Part shown: positions 34,160 to 45,233 of the stretch, piece by piece
Layout: every line of letters starts with the position of its first letter
Position numbering within the stretch: position 1 is the stretch's first letter
Origin: Campanula takesimana
Lineage: Eukaryota; Streptophyta; Magnoliopsida; Asterales; Campanulaceae
Reading direction: 5' to 3'
Length of the DNA stretch: 64,000 nt
Assembly (NCBI GenBank): GCA_026119855.1
Contig: JAOWBW010000112.1
Span: 620,001 to 684,000 of the forward strand
Position numbers and translations under genes: made by a program
Notes under the pieces: generated by a model
What the model was told of the DNA's origin: nothing
What the model saw: the letters and a program-made list of their open reading frames with translations, nothing else
The model's database searches: none

Positions 34160-34335
34160 CAAGATTCTAGAAAGCGCTAGGCATCACAGCTGGGCCTAAC
34201 ACCTAGGCGGGCTTAAACGGGACCTAGACGGGGCCGATAATTCAGACATAGTTATAATATTCTAGGCGAGACCTAGGCGTTTCATGAACGCCTAGGCGGG
34301 GCCTAGGCGAGCGTCTTTTAGAACGCCGATATGTA
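34160..34335. repeat. CCTAGGCG-rich short repeat
   Basis: Multiple CCTAGGCG and GGCCTAGGCG words occur in a sequence whose ends (TTCTAGAAAGCGCTAGGC, and GCGTCTTTTAGAACGCC) are loosely inverted. Likely a short non-autonomous element. Class unknown. Confidence 0.4.
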
Positions 34336-34913
34336 CACAAATAGAGTATTTATTGTGGTGGGAGTATATATTTATGGGTAAATATAAAGTAAAAAAAAAT
34401 TACAAATTTTGGTATAAAAAATGATGTGTCATTGATTTTATCGGTGATTTTATTTAGAGTGTATCGGGTCCACAATCAATGCAACCAATAAAATTTCGTG
34501 ACTTCATTTTGTATCAATCTTTTTTTAAACTTTTTTTGTCCTTAGAGCATCTCCAACAATTTATACACCAAAACACTAAAATGGTGCAATTTCAGCACCA
34601 AATATCTTCCACTATCTTCAACAGCTTACTTCAAATCTTGCACCAAATCAGAATATTCTCAGAATATTCCTTATCATTTCATTTAATTAAAATGTTAACC
34701 ATTAACATATATTATCTTTATATTAAATGATTCAAATTACATTATATTAAATATTATGTTATAAAATTAAGTAATTAAATATGAAAATAATAAATATAAG
34801 TTAGTATATTTAAAATATATAAAAAGAAATACTAAATTTGATAATTAAATGAAAATGCTTCAAAACACAATTTAAATTGAAAAATAAGTTACATGATAAT
34901 GAAAGATGAACAT

Positions 34914-36234
34914 TTAATTCTCTGAATTCACATATTCCTCCCATAAATGTTCAATCAAGGCATCTCTAAGTGCAAAGTGAGCTCGTTTATCTTTGATTTC
35001 TTTGTGTCGCTCGAGAAACCGATGAAATCGGGTATTTTCATTCATCATTTCTCCCTCAGGGGCAGGTGCGTCCATTGCATCTTGAATTTTTGCATTCACA
35101 TCACGCTCATCGTCAACTATCATATTGTGCATTATAATACATGCAGTCATTATAGCATGTAGGTCCCTTTTATTCCAATAGCGAACTGGTCCTGCCAATA
35201 TTGCAAATCGTGATTGTAGAACTCCGAATGCACGTTCGACGTCTTTTCTACACGATTCTTGTTTCATTGCAAAATGTTTTTTTTTTGGGACCCCGTGGAT
35301 CATGGATACTTTGCACAAGAGTTGTCCATTTTGGATATATACCATCGGCTAAATAATAGCCCATGTTATACTATTTTCCTTTAATGATATAGTTTGCTGG
35401 GGGTGCAATACCTTCTGCCAGATTGAAAAAGACGTTAGACGATTTTAGGACATTTATGTCATTATTAGAGCCGGGCATACCAAAATATGCATGCCAAATC
35501 TAAAGGTCATAATCGGCTACAGCCTCGAGAATGATGGTTGGATGTCCACTTCTTCCAGCATATTGGCCAGCCCATACAATTGGACAAGTTTTCCAACACC
35601 AATGCATACAATCTAAGCTGCCTAACATGCCTGGAAAGCCACGTTTCTTACCAATGTCCAGTAGTCTAGCAACGTCAGCAGCGTTAGGTGAACGTAGATA
35701 CTCCCCTCCAAATACCTCGATAATACCTTGATAAAAATGCTTTAAACACTCTATTGCAGTAGACTCTTCTATTCTGACATACTCATCAGTAGCATCGGCG
35801 GGTATACCAAGCGCTAGGATTCGCATCGCCGCTGTTATCTTTTGTAAAGTAGATAACCCAAGTGCACCAGCCGCATTTCTTCTTTGAACAAAGTAATGGT
35901 CGTGAGTTTTTATGGCCTCAGCGATACATAGGAATAAGTCACGAGACATCTGAAACCGACGCCAAAATGTATCTTCCTGCCATGTGCTGGTATTTGCAAA
36001 ATAATCATTGAACAAATTACGATCACCCATTTCACGTGATCGATTGATGACCATATGGCCAGGAATTGAACCCCTACGGATGGCTGTAGCATGATGATTA
36101 GCGAGTAGTTGTGAAGCAAGTTTTTGATTCTTTGAAATTTGCTCCAAAATTAGTTCGTCATCATCAGAAGATGAAGAAGACGACGGGGGGTTTGATAATA
36201 CTGAAAGTGATGGACCACCAATATTGAAATTCAT
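34914..36234 (-). pseudogene. PIF/Harbinger transposase (DDE type), lightly broken
   Basis: Reads from MNFNIGGPSLSVLS at 36234 to EEYVNSEN at 34914. The three catalytic acids are all recognisable: GSLDCMHW (first D), YYLADGIYP (second D, in the broken part) and RKDVERAFGVLQ (E). Two stop codons (the first at the end of the first block, near 35500, where TAG replaces an expected Trp codon) and a slip in an A-run near 35280-35288 break the frame. The enzyme would cut TIRs together with the Myb-like partner. Few mutations suggest modest age. Confidence 0.92.
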
Positions 36235-36486
36235 ATTGATTTGGGATGAATAAATTTGATGTGATAAACTCGTCCACCATTTCGTTTATAAAGATCATAA
36301 TTGTGCAGATGGATAAGATAACAAACGAAAATATCTAGATATTTTTCTAGAAAATATCTGGCGAATTTTCTATAAATGCCATATTACATTCCAATAGAAC
36401 TCACAACTCATCAGCTACTCTATTCTTTAGAAATCTTCCCCCTCGTTTGTCTTAAAACACATATTTCTTTTGCAGTTCATTTTTAA

Positions 36487-38843
36487 ATGTCTTTAAAACA
36501 GAGAAGTTCATCTTGTTGGGTTTCGATGTAACATGCGCAGCGGAATTTAGCATTTAAATTTATGAAACCCAAAAAGCCCATAGATCCGTTCATATGATTA
36601 AATCAAATACAACGATATGAATAGAGGAAAAACTAACCCTTGATGACTTTGAATTCTAGCTTTGATCTTGGTGGAGATTTGAAGCTTGATCACAATGAAA
36701 GTAAGAACACAAACTTTGATGATGATGAGCTTCACCTTCTAGCGGTATCCACACCACGAACGAATATCAAGGAGCTTCTTGATCTTGGTTGCTAGACCAA
36801 AAATTATGAAACACACTTTCACAATTTTAATATGACTATATAGAATTTTATTTGTGTATTATTTTGTTCTTCAATCAAAGGATGTCTTGGAACAAAATAA
36901 ACTCTCTCAAACTTTTTTGAGACTCACAAAAGGCTATATTTGAAGTTCTGACCGAAATCCCCTTTTATACACAAGCAAGACCTATTCCAAATAGGAAACT
37001 TGTGTTAAAATCTTCTCCTAATCGAATTAGGAAAGTTTCTGCCGACAGCACTGTGCGGTCGCCCAACATCGGGCGGCCGCCCGGTTCCTTTTGTGCGGTC
37101 GCCCGCTTGCCAGAACTGCTGAAAAATTCCAATTTAGTCCTTTTAAGATTCGTTCTATTGTGTGTGACCCTCTAGGATTATACTAAGTTGGCAATGGGTT
37201 CAAACATGAAACCATAAGATATGAGTAGGTTCTAGCAAACCGTCATACCTACCCAAATAGTATAACTAGATACAAGTTCGCATTCCTTTAGAACATGTCA
37301 CATCCTTTTGTCCACGATGTCATTGAACACAAGTCATGGTCAACAAGTCAACTTGTTTTGTTCAATACTTTCTCGATTTCGAATATGTTGATAATACAAA
37401 TGACATTGATCTAATCAATTCATTTGAGTCCGGCCGAACATTTTCATCAACATCATTCCTACGAGAGGCCCAAGCTTGACATCTCTCCGAAGAGGGACAA
37501 ATCCATTTAGCTTATTATTCTTCCCTACGTGAATCCGATTATGCCAATCATACCCTTTATAACTACCCGGTTAAAGGTAGCGTTTGAATATGTCAAACAT
37601 AATGTTAATCACGTGGAAGACTATAATAACTTCATGTCTAAGGATTCGAATGACATAACTAATATGAGATATATGTACGACATAGACCATGACATAAATC
37701 TCATACAGCGGGTCATGTCCAGTACCATGTTCCAAACAAGTACCCATAAATCTAACATGATCATCTCATGATCATTTAGCCTTTATACTAGTGCTTATCA
37801 AGTACTAGGGACAGAGATTATTATAAGCAAACATGAACAACAATAATAATCAAAATATCTCTTTATTTATATGAAATAAATGATAACAATTACAACGTTT
37901 ATTAAACGTGCCTAGGGCACCACTACCAATACATCTTACATTGATGTTGAGGACGAACTCCTATCCCGAGTTTATGTTGACATTTCCCAATGCCCAATCA
38001 TAGGCATCAACCAGTCGAGCAATACATTTTGGTCTCGAATTGTAGAAGAATACAACTCGTCAAAACGTACGGACCTACCATTCAGAAATCTCAGATCTCT
38101 ACAAAGTCGTATGACCATCATCATTAAAGCTATGGGAAAATTAAGGGGTCCTATTCGCCAGGTTGAAAATTTTAATCGCAGTGGTGCTTCCGAAAAAGAT
38201 ATAGTGAGTACTTATTAATTTTTATTTTCCTAGTATATATATCATTTTTCATGTTATTGATTAGGAATCATTACTTATGCAATATGTTCAAGCAAAGCTC
38301 CTCTTACTTCAAGATGAAGGATATAAGAAAGGGTTCAAATTTGATCATGTTTGGGAGCAGTTAAAGGATATCGAAAAATTTGCACCAAACCAGGGTGATA
38401 GTTCGTCACACCTAAACTCACAAATACCTGAGACGCCCATATCGTCATTATCTCTTGGGGTGTCATCATTCTCTATCAATTTAAGTGATGATAGTAGCCC
38501 CACTCCTACATCATCCCAGAGACCAATGGGTGTAAAGAAAGCAAAATTGAAGAGAAAACAAAATGATGACTCCATAGCAGCTATTAATTTACCAACACGT
38601 CAAAATGAAGAAATGGTGGAACAACTGAAAAGAAAAAATGAAATAAGAGAATTGCGTGATGAACGTAAAATAATGATGACAGACATCAACACTATTTTCG
38701 ATCCAGTTGCACGAGCGTACATTGTAAGTGAACGAACAAAAAATATGCAGAAAAGAGCTGATCAACAAACTTCAAATGATCAACAAACTTCAAATGGCAT
38801 AGATGGGTTTGGAAGCCTATACCAAAATATTGGACTCCGGTAA
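36487..38843 (+). pseudogene. PIF/Harbinger ORF1, Myb/SANT-like, split by a solo LTR
   Basis: Two coding exons can be read. Exon 1 is 36487-36513 continued at 37937-38203 across the LTR insertion and its TSD copy. A GTGAGT donor and TTAG acceptor then lead to exon 2 at 38265-38843. Together they keep one frame of 290 codons with no stop. Exon 1 has the Myb/SANT-like trihelix region (DELLSRVYVDIS, TFWSRIVEEYN, LQSRMTII). Exon 2 has a basic patch (KKAKLKRKQ) and an acidic-basic coiled-coil-like C-terminus. In this superfamily ORF1 binds DNA and assists the transposase in the nucleus. The only lesion seen is the LTR. Confidence 0.85.
36514..37931 (-). mobile_element. Solo LTR of the 8.5-kb Copia family
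   Basis: 1418 bp matching the LTRs at 19991 and 27002 end to end but clearly older. The terminal CA has become TA. Target duplication CATCT at 36509-36513 and 37932-37936 is perfect. It carries three GCGG(C/T)CGCCC motifs at about 37052-37111. Confidence 0.92.
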
Positions 38844-39347
38844 CAATCTATCAGATTATTAAAAATAATTTTAATTACGTGTTATTTGTATTTGTTTTTA
38901 TATTTGTAGTTGCACTTTTTATTGTAATTTTTTATTTGTAGTTGCACTTTTATTGTATTTAAATTATTGTTTGTTTTTTGTATTTGTAGTTGCACTTTTG
39001 TTGTATTTTTATTTGTATTTGCAGTTTAAATTTATATTTTATGTGAGTTTATCTAATTATTTTTTGTTATTTACATTATCTTTAATATATACTAGGAGAA
39101 GAAAACAAGAAAAAGAGGGAAAAAAATATAAAGAAAACCGCAAACAGGAAAAGCGGAAACCGCAAAAAAAAAAAAAAAAAAAAAAAAAACGGAAAAGGGA
39201 TAGCGTGAGGTTTGGCGTTGCGCCAAATCTGGCGTAAATGGTCTCCCACGCTAAAATAGCGTGGCTTTTAGAGTGATTGTTGGAGAGGGTTTTTACACCA
39301 AATTATGGTTTTTTGAAGTAATAGAGTGACTCTTGGAGAAGGTCTTA

Positions 39348-39827
39348 GCATTCCAATACTCGGTATTATTAATACCAACAAAAATTTGCGGTCAATTTTT
39401 GAAAAATTCCCTCTAATATGCATTTGTGTATAAATGAAGTAATTTGTGGACTGTTTCTGGAAATCTCTATTTGTTTTATATTGCTAATTGGCTATGACTA
39501 ATCAAAGCATATCATAGCTACCAGATTGCATTGGTTTGCTAATATAAAGCATGAACTTAAATGCACATTTTTTAAAAAGAATATTAGAACTTCTATTTGA
39601 CTTTCTTGTTACAAGGAAAGAAAAGACAAATTGTTGAATAAATTACTAAATTTACCATTTTTAATTATCTAATTTCACCAATAGTACCAATGTAATAAAT
39701 TTTAATATAAATATAAAATTAAATTTAAATACTTTTAATCGGAATGTATTAATTACCTTCAAACAGATTATAAGTAAAAAAAAACTTATATCAGGAATGT
39801 GAAATAAACAACTGGCCCATTTATGTC
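39348..39827. other. AT-rich intergenic stretch
   Basis: Nothing recognised between the Harbinger element and the Pack-MULE. Confidence 0.5.
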
Positions 39828-40613
39828 TTCAACAGACGAGTTAAGTAGCTATTTGGTCCCTGACCTTTAGACTTTTTTACGATTCAGTCCTTGAACCCAA
39901 TTCCTTTACATTTCCGTCCTTAGACTACCTATTTCGCTTACAATCTCATCATTCCGTCTCATTTCTGTTAAAAATTCCGTTAAATGTGCATATGTGGCAC
40001 AATGATGTCATAAAAAGCTGAGTTGGCTGTACAAGTTGTCAAAAATTGCTGAGGTAGAAGTACAAGGGGTGATAATGCACAATATCAAACTTTTGGCCAT
40101 AGAAAAAAACAAATGTTGTTAATTAATTTATATTCTTATATTGTTATAATATATTATTGTGTAGACAAGTTTAATAATGAAATGATTTTTTTTTTTATGG
40201 AGATAAATGTATTAACAGTTCATCATCAACATTTCAAAGTTCTTCACCATCTCTTCCCACCACCATCACCATCAACCCACTACCACCACCACCACCACCA
40301 CCACATCATCAGTCTGCCACCAATATTCACATCCCCAGATTAAACCCCAGCCCGCCACCATAATCAGACCACGACCTCCATCATCAACACCACAACTGCC
40401 CACTAGTATCATCCCTACCACCATTATCAAACAACAAAAAATCAAAAATCAACGATGAAACATTCAAATCTACATTCACCCAGATTAATACAAACAAAAG
40501 AACCCTCCGTACGTCCGATCAATATAGAAGAGTGAATCTACACACACACACACACACTCACAAACAAAAAACATCAGATCTGATTTCTAAATAGTTCAAA
40601 ATAGATATGTGAC

Positions 40614-40615
<2 letters not shown>

Positions 40616-40668
<53 letters not shown>
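40616..40668. repeat. (GA)n microsatellite
   Basis: About 53 bp of GA repeats directly beside the captured LRR exon, on the side expected to be intron or UTR. Confidence 0.9.
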
Positions 40669-40672
<4 letters not shown>

Positions 40673-40782
40673 GTGCAGTTGCCGGGAATGGGGTGGCCGT
40701 AGAGGTCGACGTTGCCGGAAAATGACGTCAGTGGGAACTTCGAGAGCCAATTCGGGATTTTACCTGATAATTCATAGTTCAA
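40669..40782 (-). pseudogene. Captured LRR receptor-like kinase fragment
   Basis: A 37-residue reading (LSGKIPNWLSKFPLTSFSGN, then VDLYGHPIPGNC) matches the end of the leucine-rich-repeat ectodomain of plant LRR kinases. There the last repeat is followed by F..SSFSGN..LCG..LP.C. Beyond it the frame enters the GA tract. Neighbouring GC-rich blocks (40793-40960) include a tandem duplication of about 50 bp and may be further captured sequence. Only a fragment is present. Confidence 0.7.
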
Positions 40783-41068
40783 AATTCATTGGTTTGTGGA
40801 CTGGATGTGGTGGTGGTGAACGGTGGGTTGATGGTTTGTGAACTGGATGTGGTGGTGGTGAACGGTGGGTTTTTTCGACGGAGGTTTCTGATTGGACGGT
40901 GGAGGAGGTGCTGGTTTGTGGTGGTCGGAGAGATGAGGCATCGAAAGGGGGGGGGTGTGAGGAATTGTGATTTCTGAAGAAGGGGGGAGTTCTACTCAGA
41001 TTTGAGTTTGGGAGAGATGAGGGAGGAAGGAGATGAGGGAGGGATGGAGTGCTTGAAAATATTATGTA

Positions 41069-41327
41069 CTACCTCTGTCCCTAAATGAGTGTCCAAATTT
41101 TATTTTAAGGGACACTGAAAATCTCAACTTTGTGAACAATTTGGTAACAACGATTCATATATAATCTTGTAATCTCATTTCCAAACCTTTAGTTTTGCAT
41201 GTATAAAGAAACCGGTGAAGAAAATTTCGAAAAAAAAACGTGTAGGGAGAAATTTATGTTAAAAAAAGACACCCATTTAGGGACAAAGATTTCTTGAAAA
41301 TGGACACTCATTTAGGGACAGAGGGAG
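41069..41327. repeat. Stowaway MITE nested in the Pack-MULE
   Basis: CTACCTCTGTCCCTAAATGA and its inverse, flanked by TA. 259 bp. Confidence 0.88.
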
Positions 41328-41850
41328 TAATTTTTTTTCTATGGCCAAAAGTTTGATATTGTGCATTATCACCCCTTGTACTTCCACCTCAGCAATTTTT
41401 GACAACTTGTATAGCCAACTCAGCTTTTTATGACATCATTGTGCCACATATGCACATTTAACGGAATTTTTAACATAAATGAGATGGAATGATGAGATTG
41501 TAAGCGAAATAGGTAGTCTGAGGACGGAAATGTAAACGAATTGAGTTCAAGGACTGAATCGTAAAAAAGTCTAAAGATCAGGGACCAAATAGCTACTTAA
41601 CTCTTCAACAGACAAGTGGTTTCATTCTTACCGTAACAAATCAATCTTTAAAACTAATTGAAGTGAAATATTATTCTGCTTAATCGATCAGGGGCGGTAG
41701 TTAGGATAATTAATTATTTTGTTTGAACCATTTACCCTCCCAACACGTTTTTTTTTTTTTTTTTTTTTAATTTTTGTACCCAACATTTTTTTGAAGCTTA
41801 AAATGAGACGGAAAGAGTATTTATATTTCTACCAAATATAAAAATAGATA

Positions 41851-42080
41851 CTCCCTTCGTGTCTGTTTAAGGTATTTACTTTTCTTTTTGGTCTGTCTCA
41901 AATTAATGTTCTTAGGTGCTTTATTACCTAAAATAGACAATAGGACACATTTATCATTCTCACAAAAAAACTGTCTACCCTCTTTCTCTTTCCTACTTTA
42001 TTTTTCATACTCACATCACTTACTTTTTCTTAATCTCCGTGTAAAATCAAACTAAAAACTTTAAACAGAGACGGAAGAAG
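41851..42080. repeat. Stowaway MITE in the dirigent 2 promoter
   Basis: CTCCCTTCGTGTCTGTTTAA and the inverse TTAAACAGAGACGGAAGAAG, flanked by TA. Its right end is about 54 bp from the TATA box of the gene. Confidence 0.85.
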
Positions 42081-42133
42081 TATCTATTTTAGTACAGAAT
42101 TTTGGTTCAGAAGAAACTGAAGTATTTCTATTT

Positions 42134-42142
42134 CTATATAAA
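42134..42142 (+). promoter_or_regulatory. TATA box of dirigent gene 2
   Basis: TATATAAAG about 75-80 bp upstream of the ATG. It lies just downstream of the MITE. Confidence 0.65.
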
Positions 42143-42215
42143 GCGAGTAGAGCATTCCACCGATATTTCCTACTCTTACAAACCTTAGTCTCCACATACC
42201 CCCAAATTCTCCACC

Positions 42216-42770
42216 ATGGTCATGCCCAAACTCTTCATTCTCATTTCCATTTCTTATCTCCTCACAACCACAAATTCCCAAACTTTCTCCAAAACATTAT
42301 CACCAAATTCACTTGGTATCAAAAGGGAAAAACTAAGCCACCTTCACCACTTCTTCCATGACACAATAAGTGGGCCCAACAAAAGCGCGGTCCAAATCGC
42401 CCAATCCCCAACCACAAACACTTCCCACACTGGGTTCGGGGCAGTTGTCATGATGGATGATCCATTGACTGTGGGCCCCGAACCGACCTCAAAAATTGTG
42501 GGAAGAGCACAAGGGATTTATGGGTTCGCAGACTCAAAAGAAATAGGGTTGTTGATGTGTTTAAATTATGTGTTTGTGGAGGGGAAGTATAATGGGAGCA
42601 CTTTGAGTATATTGGGAAGGAATTCGGTTTTGGAAACTGTTAGAGAGATGCCGATTGTTGGAGGGAGTGGGCTTTTTCGATTTGCGCGTGGATATGCTCA
42701 TGCGAAGACTCATTCGGTCAATAGCGAGGTTGCGGTTGTAGAGTATAATGTTTATGTTCTCCATTATTGA
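42216..42770 (+). CDS. Dirigent protein (copy 2)
   Basis: Intronless, 184 residues, exactly the same length as copy 1. The first ATG has a good context (CCACCATGG); a second ATG two codons later is possible. An N-terminal signal peptide (about residues 1-22) is followed by the dirigent domain with HFFHDTISG, MMDDPLTVGP, VGRAQGIY, NGSTLSILGRN, REMPIVGGSG and FRFARGYAHAKTH. By eye it is about 70% identical to copy 1, with most change in the segment after the FFHD motif. Secreted, it would guide stereoselective coupling of phenoxy radicals. The frame is intact. The two copies are probably tandem duplicates pushed apart by element insertions. Confidence 0.95.
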   Translation: MVMPKLFILISISYLLTTTNSQTFSKTLSPNSLGIKREKLSHLHHFFHDTISGPNKSAVQIAQSPTTNTSHTGFGAVVMMDDPLTVGPEPTSKIVGRAQGIYGFADSKEIGLLMCLNYVFVEGKYNGSTLSILGRNSVLETVREMPIVGGSGLFRFARGYAHAKTHSVNSEVAVVEYNVYVLHY

Positions 42771-42852
42771 TCATAAGGTTGTTTTTGTTGTTTCCTAGCT
42801 AGAATATCAAATCCTATGTTGCCTTTTGTTTAGAATGAAATTAAGATGTTAT

Positions 42853-43401
42853 TGTGATATCCCCATCCCACATCGGAAATATGTGGGAATTGAGTGTGCT
42901 ATATAGAAGGCCCATACACTCCTACTAAGCATCAAATCATCCATTGGACTTTTGGAGGCCGGAGATTGTGATATCCCCCATCCCACATAGGAAATATGTG
43001 GGAATTGAATGTGCTATATAGAAGGCCCATACACTCCTACTAAGCATCAAATCATCAATTGGACTTTTGGAGGCCGGAGATTGTGATATCCCCCATCCCA
43101 CATCGGAAATATGTGGGAATTGAGCCTTCTATATAGAAGGCCCATACACTCCTACTAAGCATCAAATCATCCATTGGACTTTTGGAGGCCGGAGATTGTG
43201 ATATCCCCCATCCCACATCGGAAATATGTGGGAATTGAGCCTTCTATATAGAAGGCCCATACACTCCTACTAAGCATCAAATCATCCATTGGACTTTTGG
43301 AGGCATGTGATGGCTGTGGTTGACCCAATTGAGGAGATGCTTGGTGGGCTAGTGTATGGTACCTATGTGGCGGGTCGGGTCTGCGAGCTCGGGTCGTTAC
43401 A
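42853..43401 (+). repeat. Tandem array of TRIM-like LTR (three short units plus one full unit)
   Basis: Units start at 42853, 42967, 43082 and 43197 (periods 114-115 bp) with TGTGATATCCCC. The first three are cut after GGACTTTTGGAGG and end in CCGGAGAT. The last is the full 205-bp LTR ending TCGTTACA. Each unit carries the snRNA-type USE, although the second has CATAG instead of CATCG, and a TATATAG box. Flanks GTTAT and GTTTT could be a decayed target duplication. Confidence 0.85.
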
Positions 43402-44345
43402 GTTTTTGAGATGAATTTGCAGGAAGTATCAAATTTAATGATAGAGTTCACTAAAATAAAAATAAGTTAGGCCGGTCTGACTGCATTGTAATTGAACTTT
43501 TATAATAAATGAATCATACGGAGTATTTTATATCAATATGAGACATATTTTAAGTATGTGCATTATATATTTTATAGAAGAGAAAGAAAAATGAGTTACA
43601 TATTTATTAGATTAGTTTTATTTATTACATGTATAAAATTTTAAAATAAAATTATTTTAATTACTTCGTATTATACCATGTGCAGACGTCTGTCTAAAAT
43701 TGAGAAGGGAATATTTTGACTGAAAAAAAAATTGGCCACTTCCGCATGTGGGGCTAGCTTGGAAGTTGGACCATTCTACAACACAATAACATCTGACAAA
43801 AATATTCCATTTTTGTGGAAAAGTTGGTTCACTTATTAGACCAATTTACCAAATTTTCCACCTTTCTCTTTAAAGTTTGGTTAACGATAAATAAAGTTGT
43901 TTTGAGTTGGGCAAAAGTAACATATAAATAAACTATTTGGTGAGTTTTTTTTTTTTTTTTTAAACTAAAATTTTTATTTTATTACTGATTAATAAATTGC
44001 CTTCAAACTATCAGCGTTGCATTGACTACATCCCAGCTTTGGAGTTTAACAACGTTAGCATAAGCAATTCACAACAGCAGTCCTTCTAACTTGATCCCTC
44101 CCAAAAAATGGCCAAATCTATATAGTATATAATATAAAATAGTCTTTATTTATTCTCTCATCATGCCACGTGAATTTATTACGTAGAATTCCACGTACCA
44201 TTCAAATTCAAGATGTTTTCATCCAATAGCTTTAGTCAATCATGATGACAATTTACATCTTAATCCAAAATTTAATCTTCCTATAGTATAGCAACAAAAC
44301 TCAAATTAAAGTTATTCATTAATTTACATTTTATGCATTTTAATT
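43402..44345. other. AT-rich intergenic stretch
   Basis: No gene or clear repeat recognised. A T-run occurs at 43947-43965. Confidence 0.5.
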
Positions 44346-44917
44346 TTGGGCTGGACTCCTGTGAGACCGTCTCACAGCCAAGCCGAGCCACCAAGAAAGT
44401 AGCATTTACTCTATAAAACTGTTACATTCATCTATATAGCAAATTACAAACATATATGCTATGCATATGTTACACTTCACTTATTACTTTTTCTAACCAC
44501 AATTTTTTTTTTTGGAAAGCTGCTGTTACATCTTACAATAAAGTGTTACTTTTTTAAGACTAAACTGTTACTTTCTTCATAAAAAACGTGTTACATTTTT
44601 TACGACGAGCAACTCACTTTTTGTTTGTTTGTTAAAAAGTAAGTTTTTTTTTTATTTTTTTTTATAAATAAAACAATATCATGACCTAGTTAGTTTTATT
44701 CGTCTAGTCGAGATGAAACAACGGTATTTTTAGATTTTTTTTCCGAGTTCAGAATCTCAAAATATATATTTTTAAAGTCATTGGAAGTTTCTTTTTTTAC
44801 ACGCGACACGTGTCACGATTTAGGAGGAGGAAGGGGCTGGACCAGACGGGTTGACTTGGGCGGGTATGTGTAAGATCCATGGGTGGATCTGTCTCACCCA
44901 AATTTTTGCCTTTAATT
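44346..44917. repeat. Possible GTGAGACGGTCTC-type element
   Basis: Left end CTCCTGTGAGACCGTCTCAC and right end GGATCTGTCTCACCC are related inverted motifs like those at 9105-9253. Limits are uncertain. Confidence 0.3.
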
Positions 44918-45160
44918 TTTATTCAATTGCATTTTATAATTTACAAGACAAACTAGTTTATATAAATAAACAACTCAAATTCATTTTAGACTTGAAAAAC
45001 CGACAAAAAGAGGCCCAAAAGTCTGTTCAAGGTCCAACTATTTTAGCCCAATACATCAAACATTTTTCAAAGCAAAATGCAAAAGTCAACTTAGGCCCAG
45101 CCCACAATTCAAACAAGGACTCCTCCAAGTCCAACCACGTCTACAACTCTGTCTCTCTCT
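44918..45160 (+). promoter_or_regulatory. Probable displaced promoter of the 48102 gene
   Basis: Contains several GCCCA motifs, including GGCCCAGCCCA at 45094-45104. These correspond to the site II (TGGGCY) elements common in promoters of housekeeping plant genes. CT-rich leader-like sequence runs up to the MULE insertion point at 45169. The natural downstream sequence resumes at 48005, beyond the MULE. Confidence 0.5.
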
Positions 45161-45233
45161 CTACGATCCGGCAAAAACTATATACACAGCCCGGTAAATA
45201 CACAGCCCATTTAATTCCATCGCTGCCCTTGCA

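Larger units (their letters stand above)
34545..39344. mobile_element. PIF/Harbinger DNA transposon with nested solo LTR
   Basis: The element has 14-bp imperfect terminal inverted repeats (GAGCATCTCCAACA and the complement of TCTTGGAGAAGGTC) and the 3-bp duplication TTA (34542-34544 and 39345-39347), the standard Harbinger target. It carries the two genes expected of an autonomous member, divergently transcribed from a shared region of about 250 bp: the DDE transposase (minus) and the Myb-like ORF (plus). Without the nested solo LTR (36514-37931) it is about 3.4 kb. The transposase is damaged, so it is no longer autonomous. Confidence 0.92.
39838..41603. mobile_element. Pack-MULE (non-autonomous Mutator-like element)
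   Basis: Long terminal inverted repeats of roughly 265 bp begin GAGTTAAGTAGCTATTTGG. A perfect 10-bp target duplication TTCAACAGAC flanks them (39828-39837 and 41604-41613). Long TIRs with a 9-11 bp duplication define Mutator-like elements. No transposase is present. The interior is GC-richer than its surroundings and contains a fragment of an LRR receptor-kinase gene, which makes it a Pack-MULE. A Stowaway MITE sits at 41069-41327. Confidence 0.9.
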
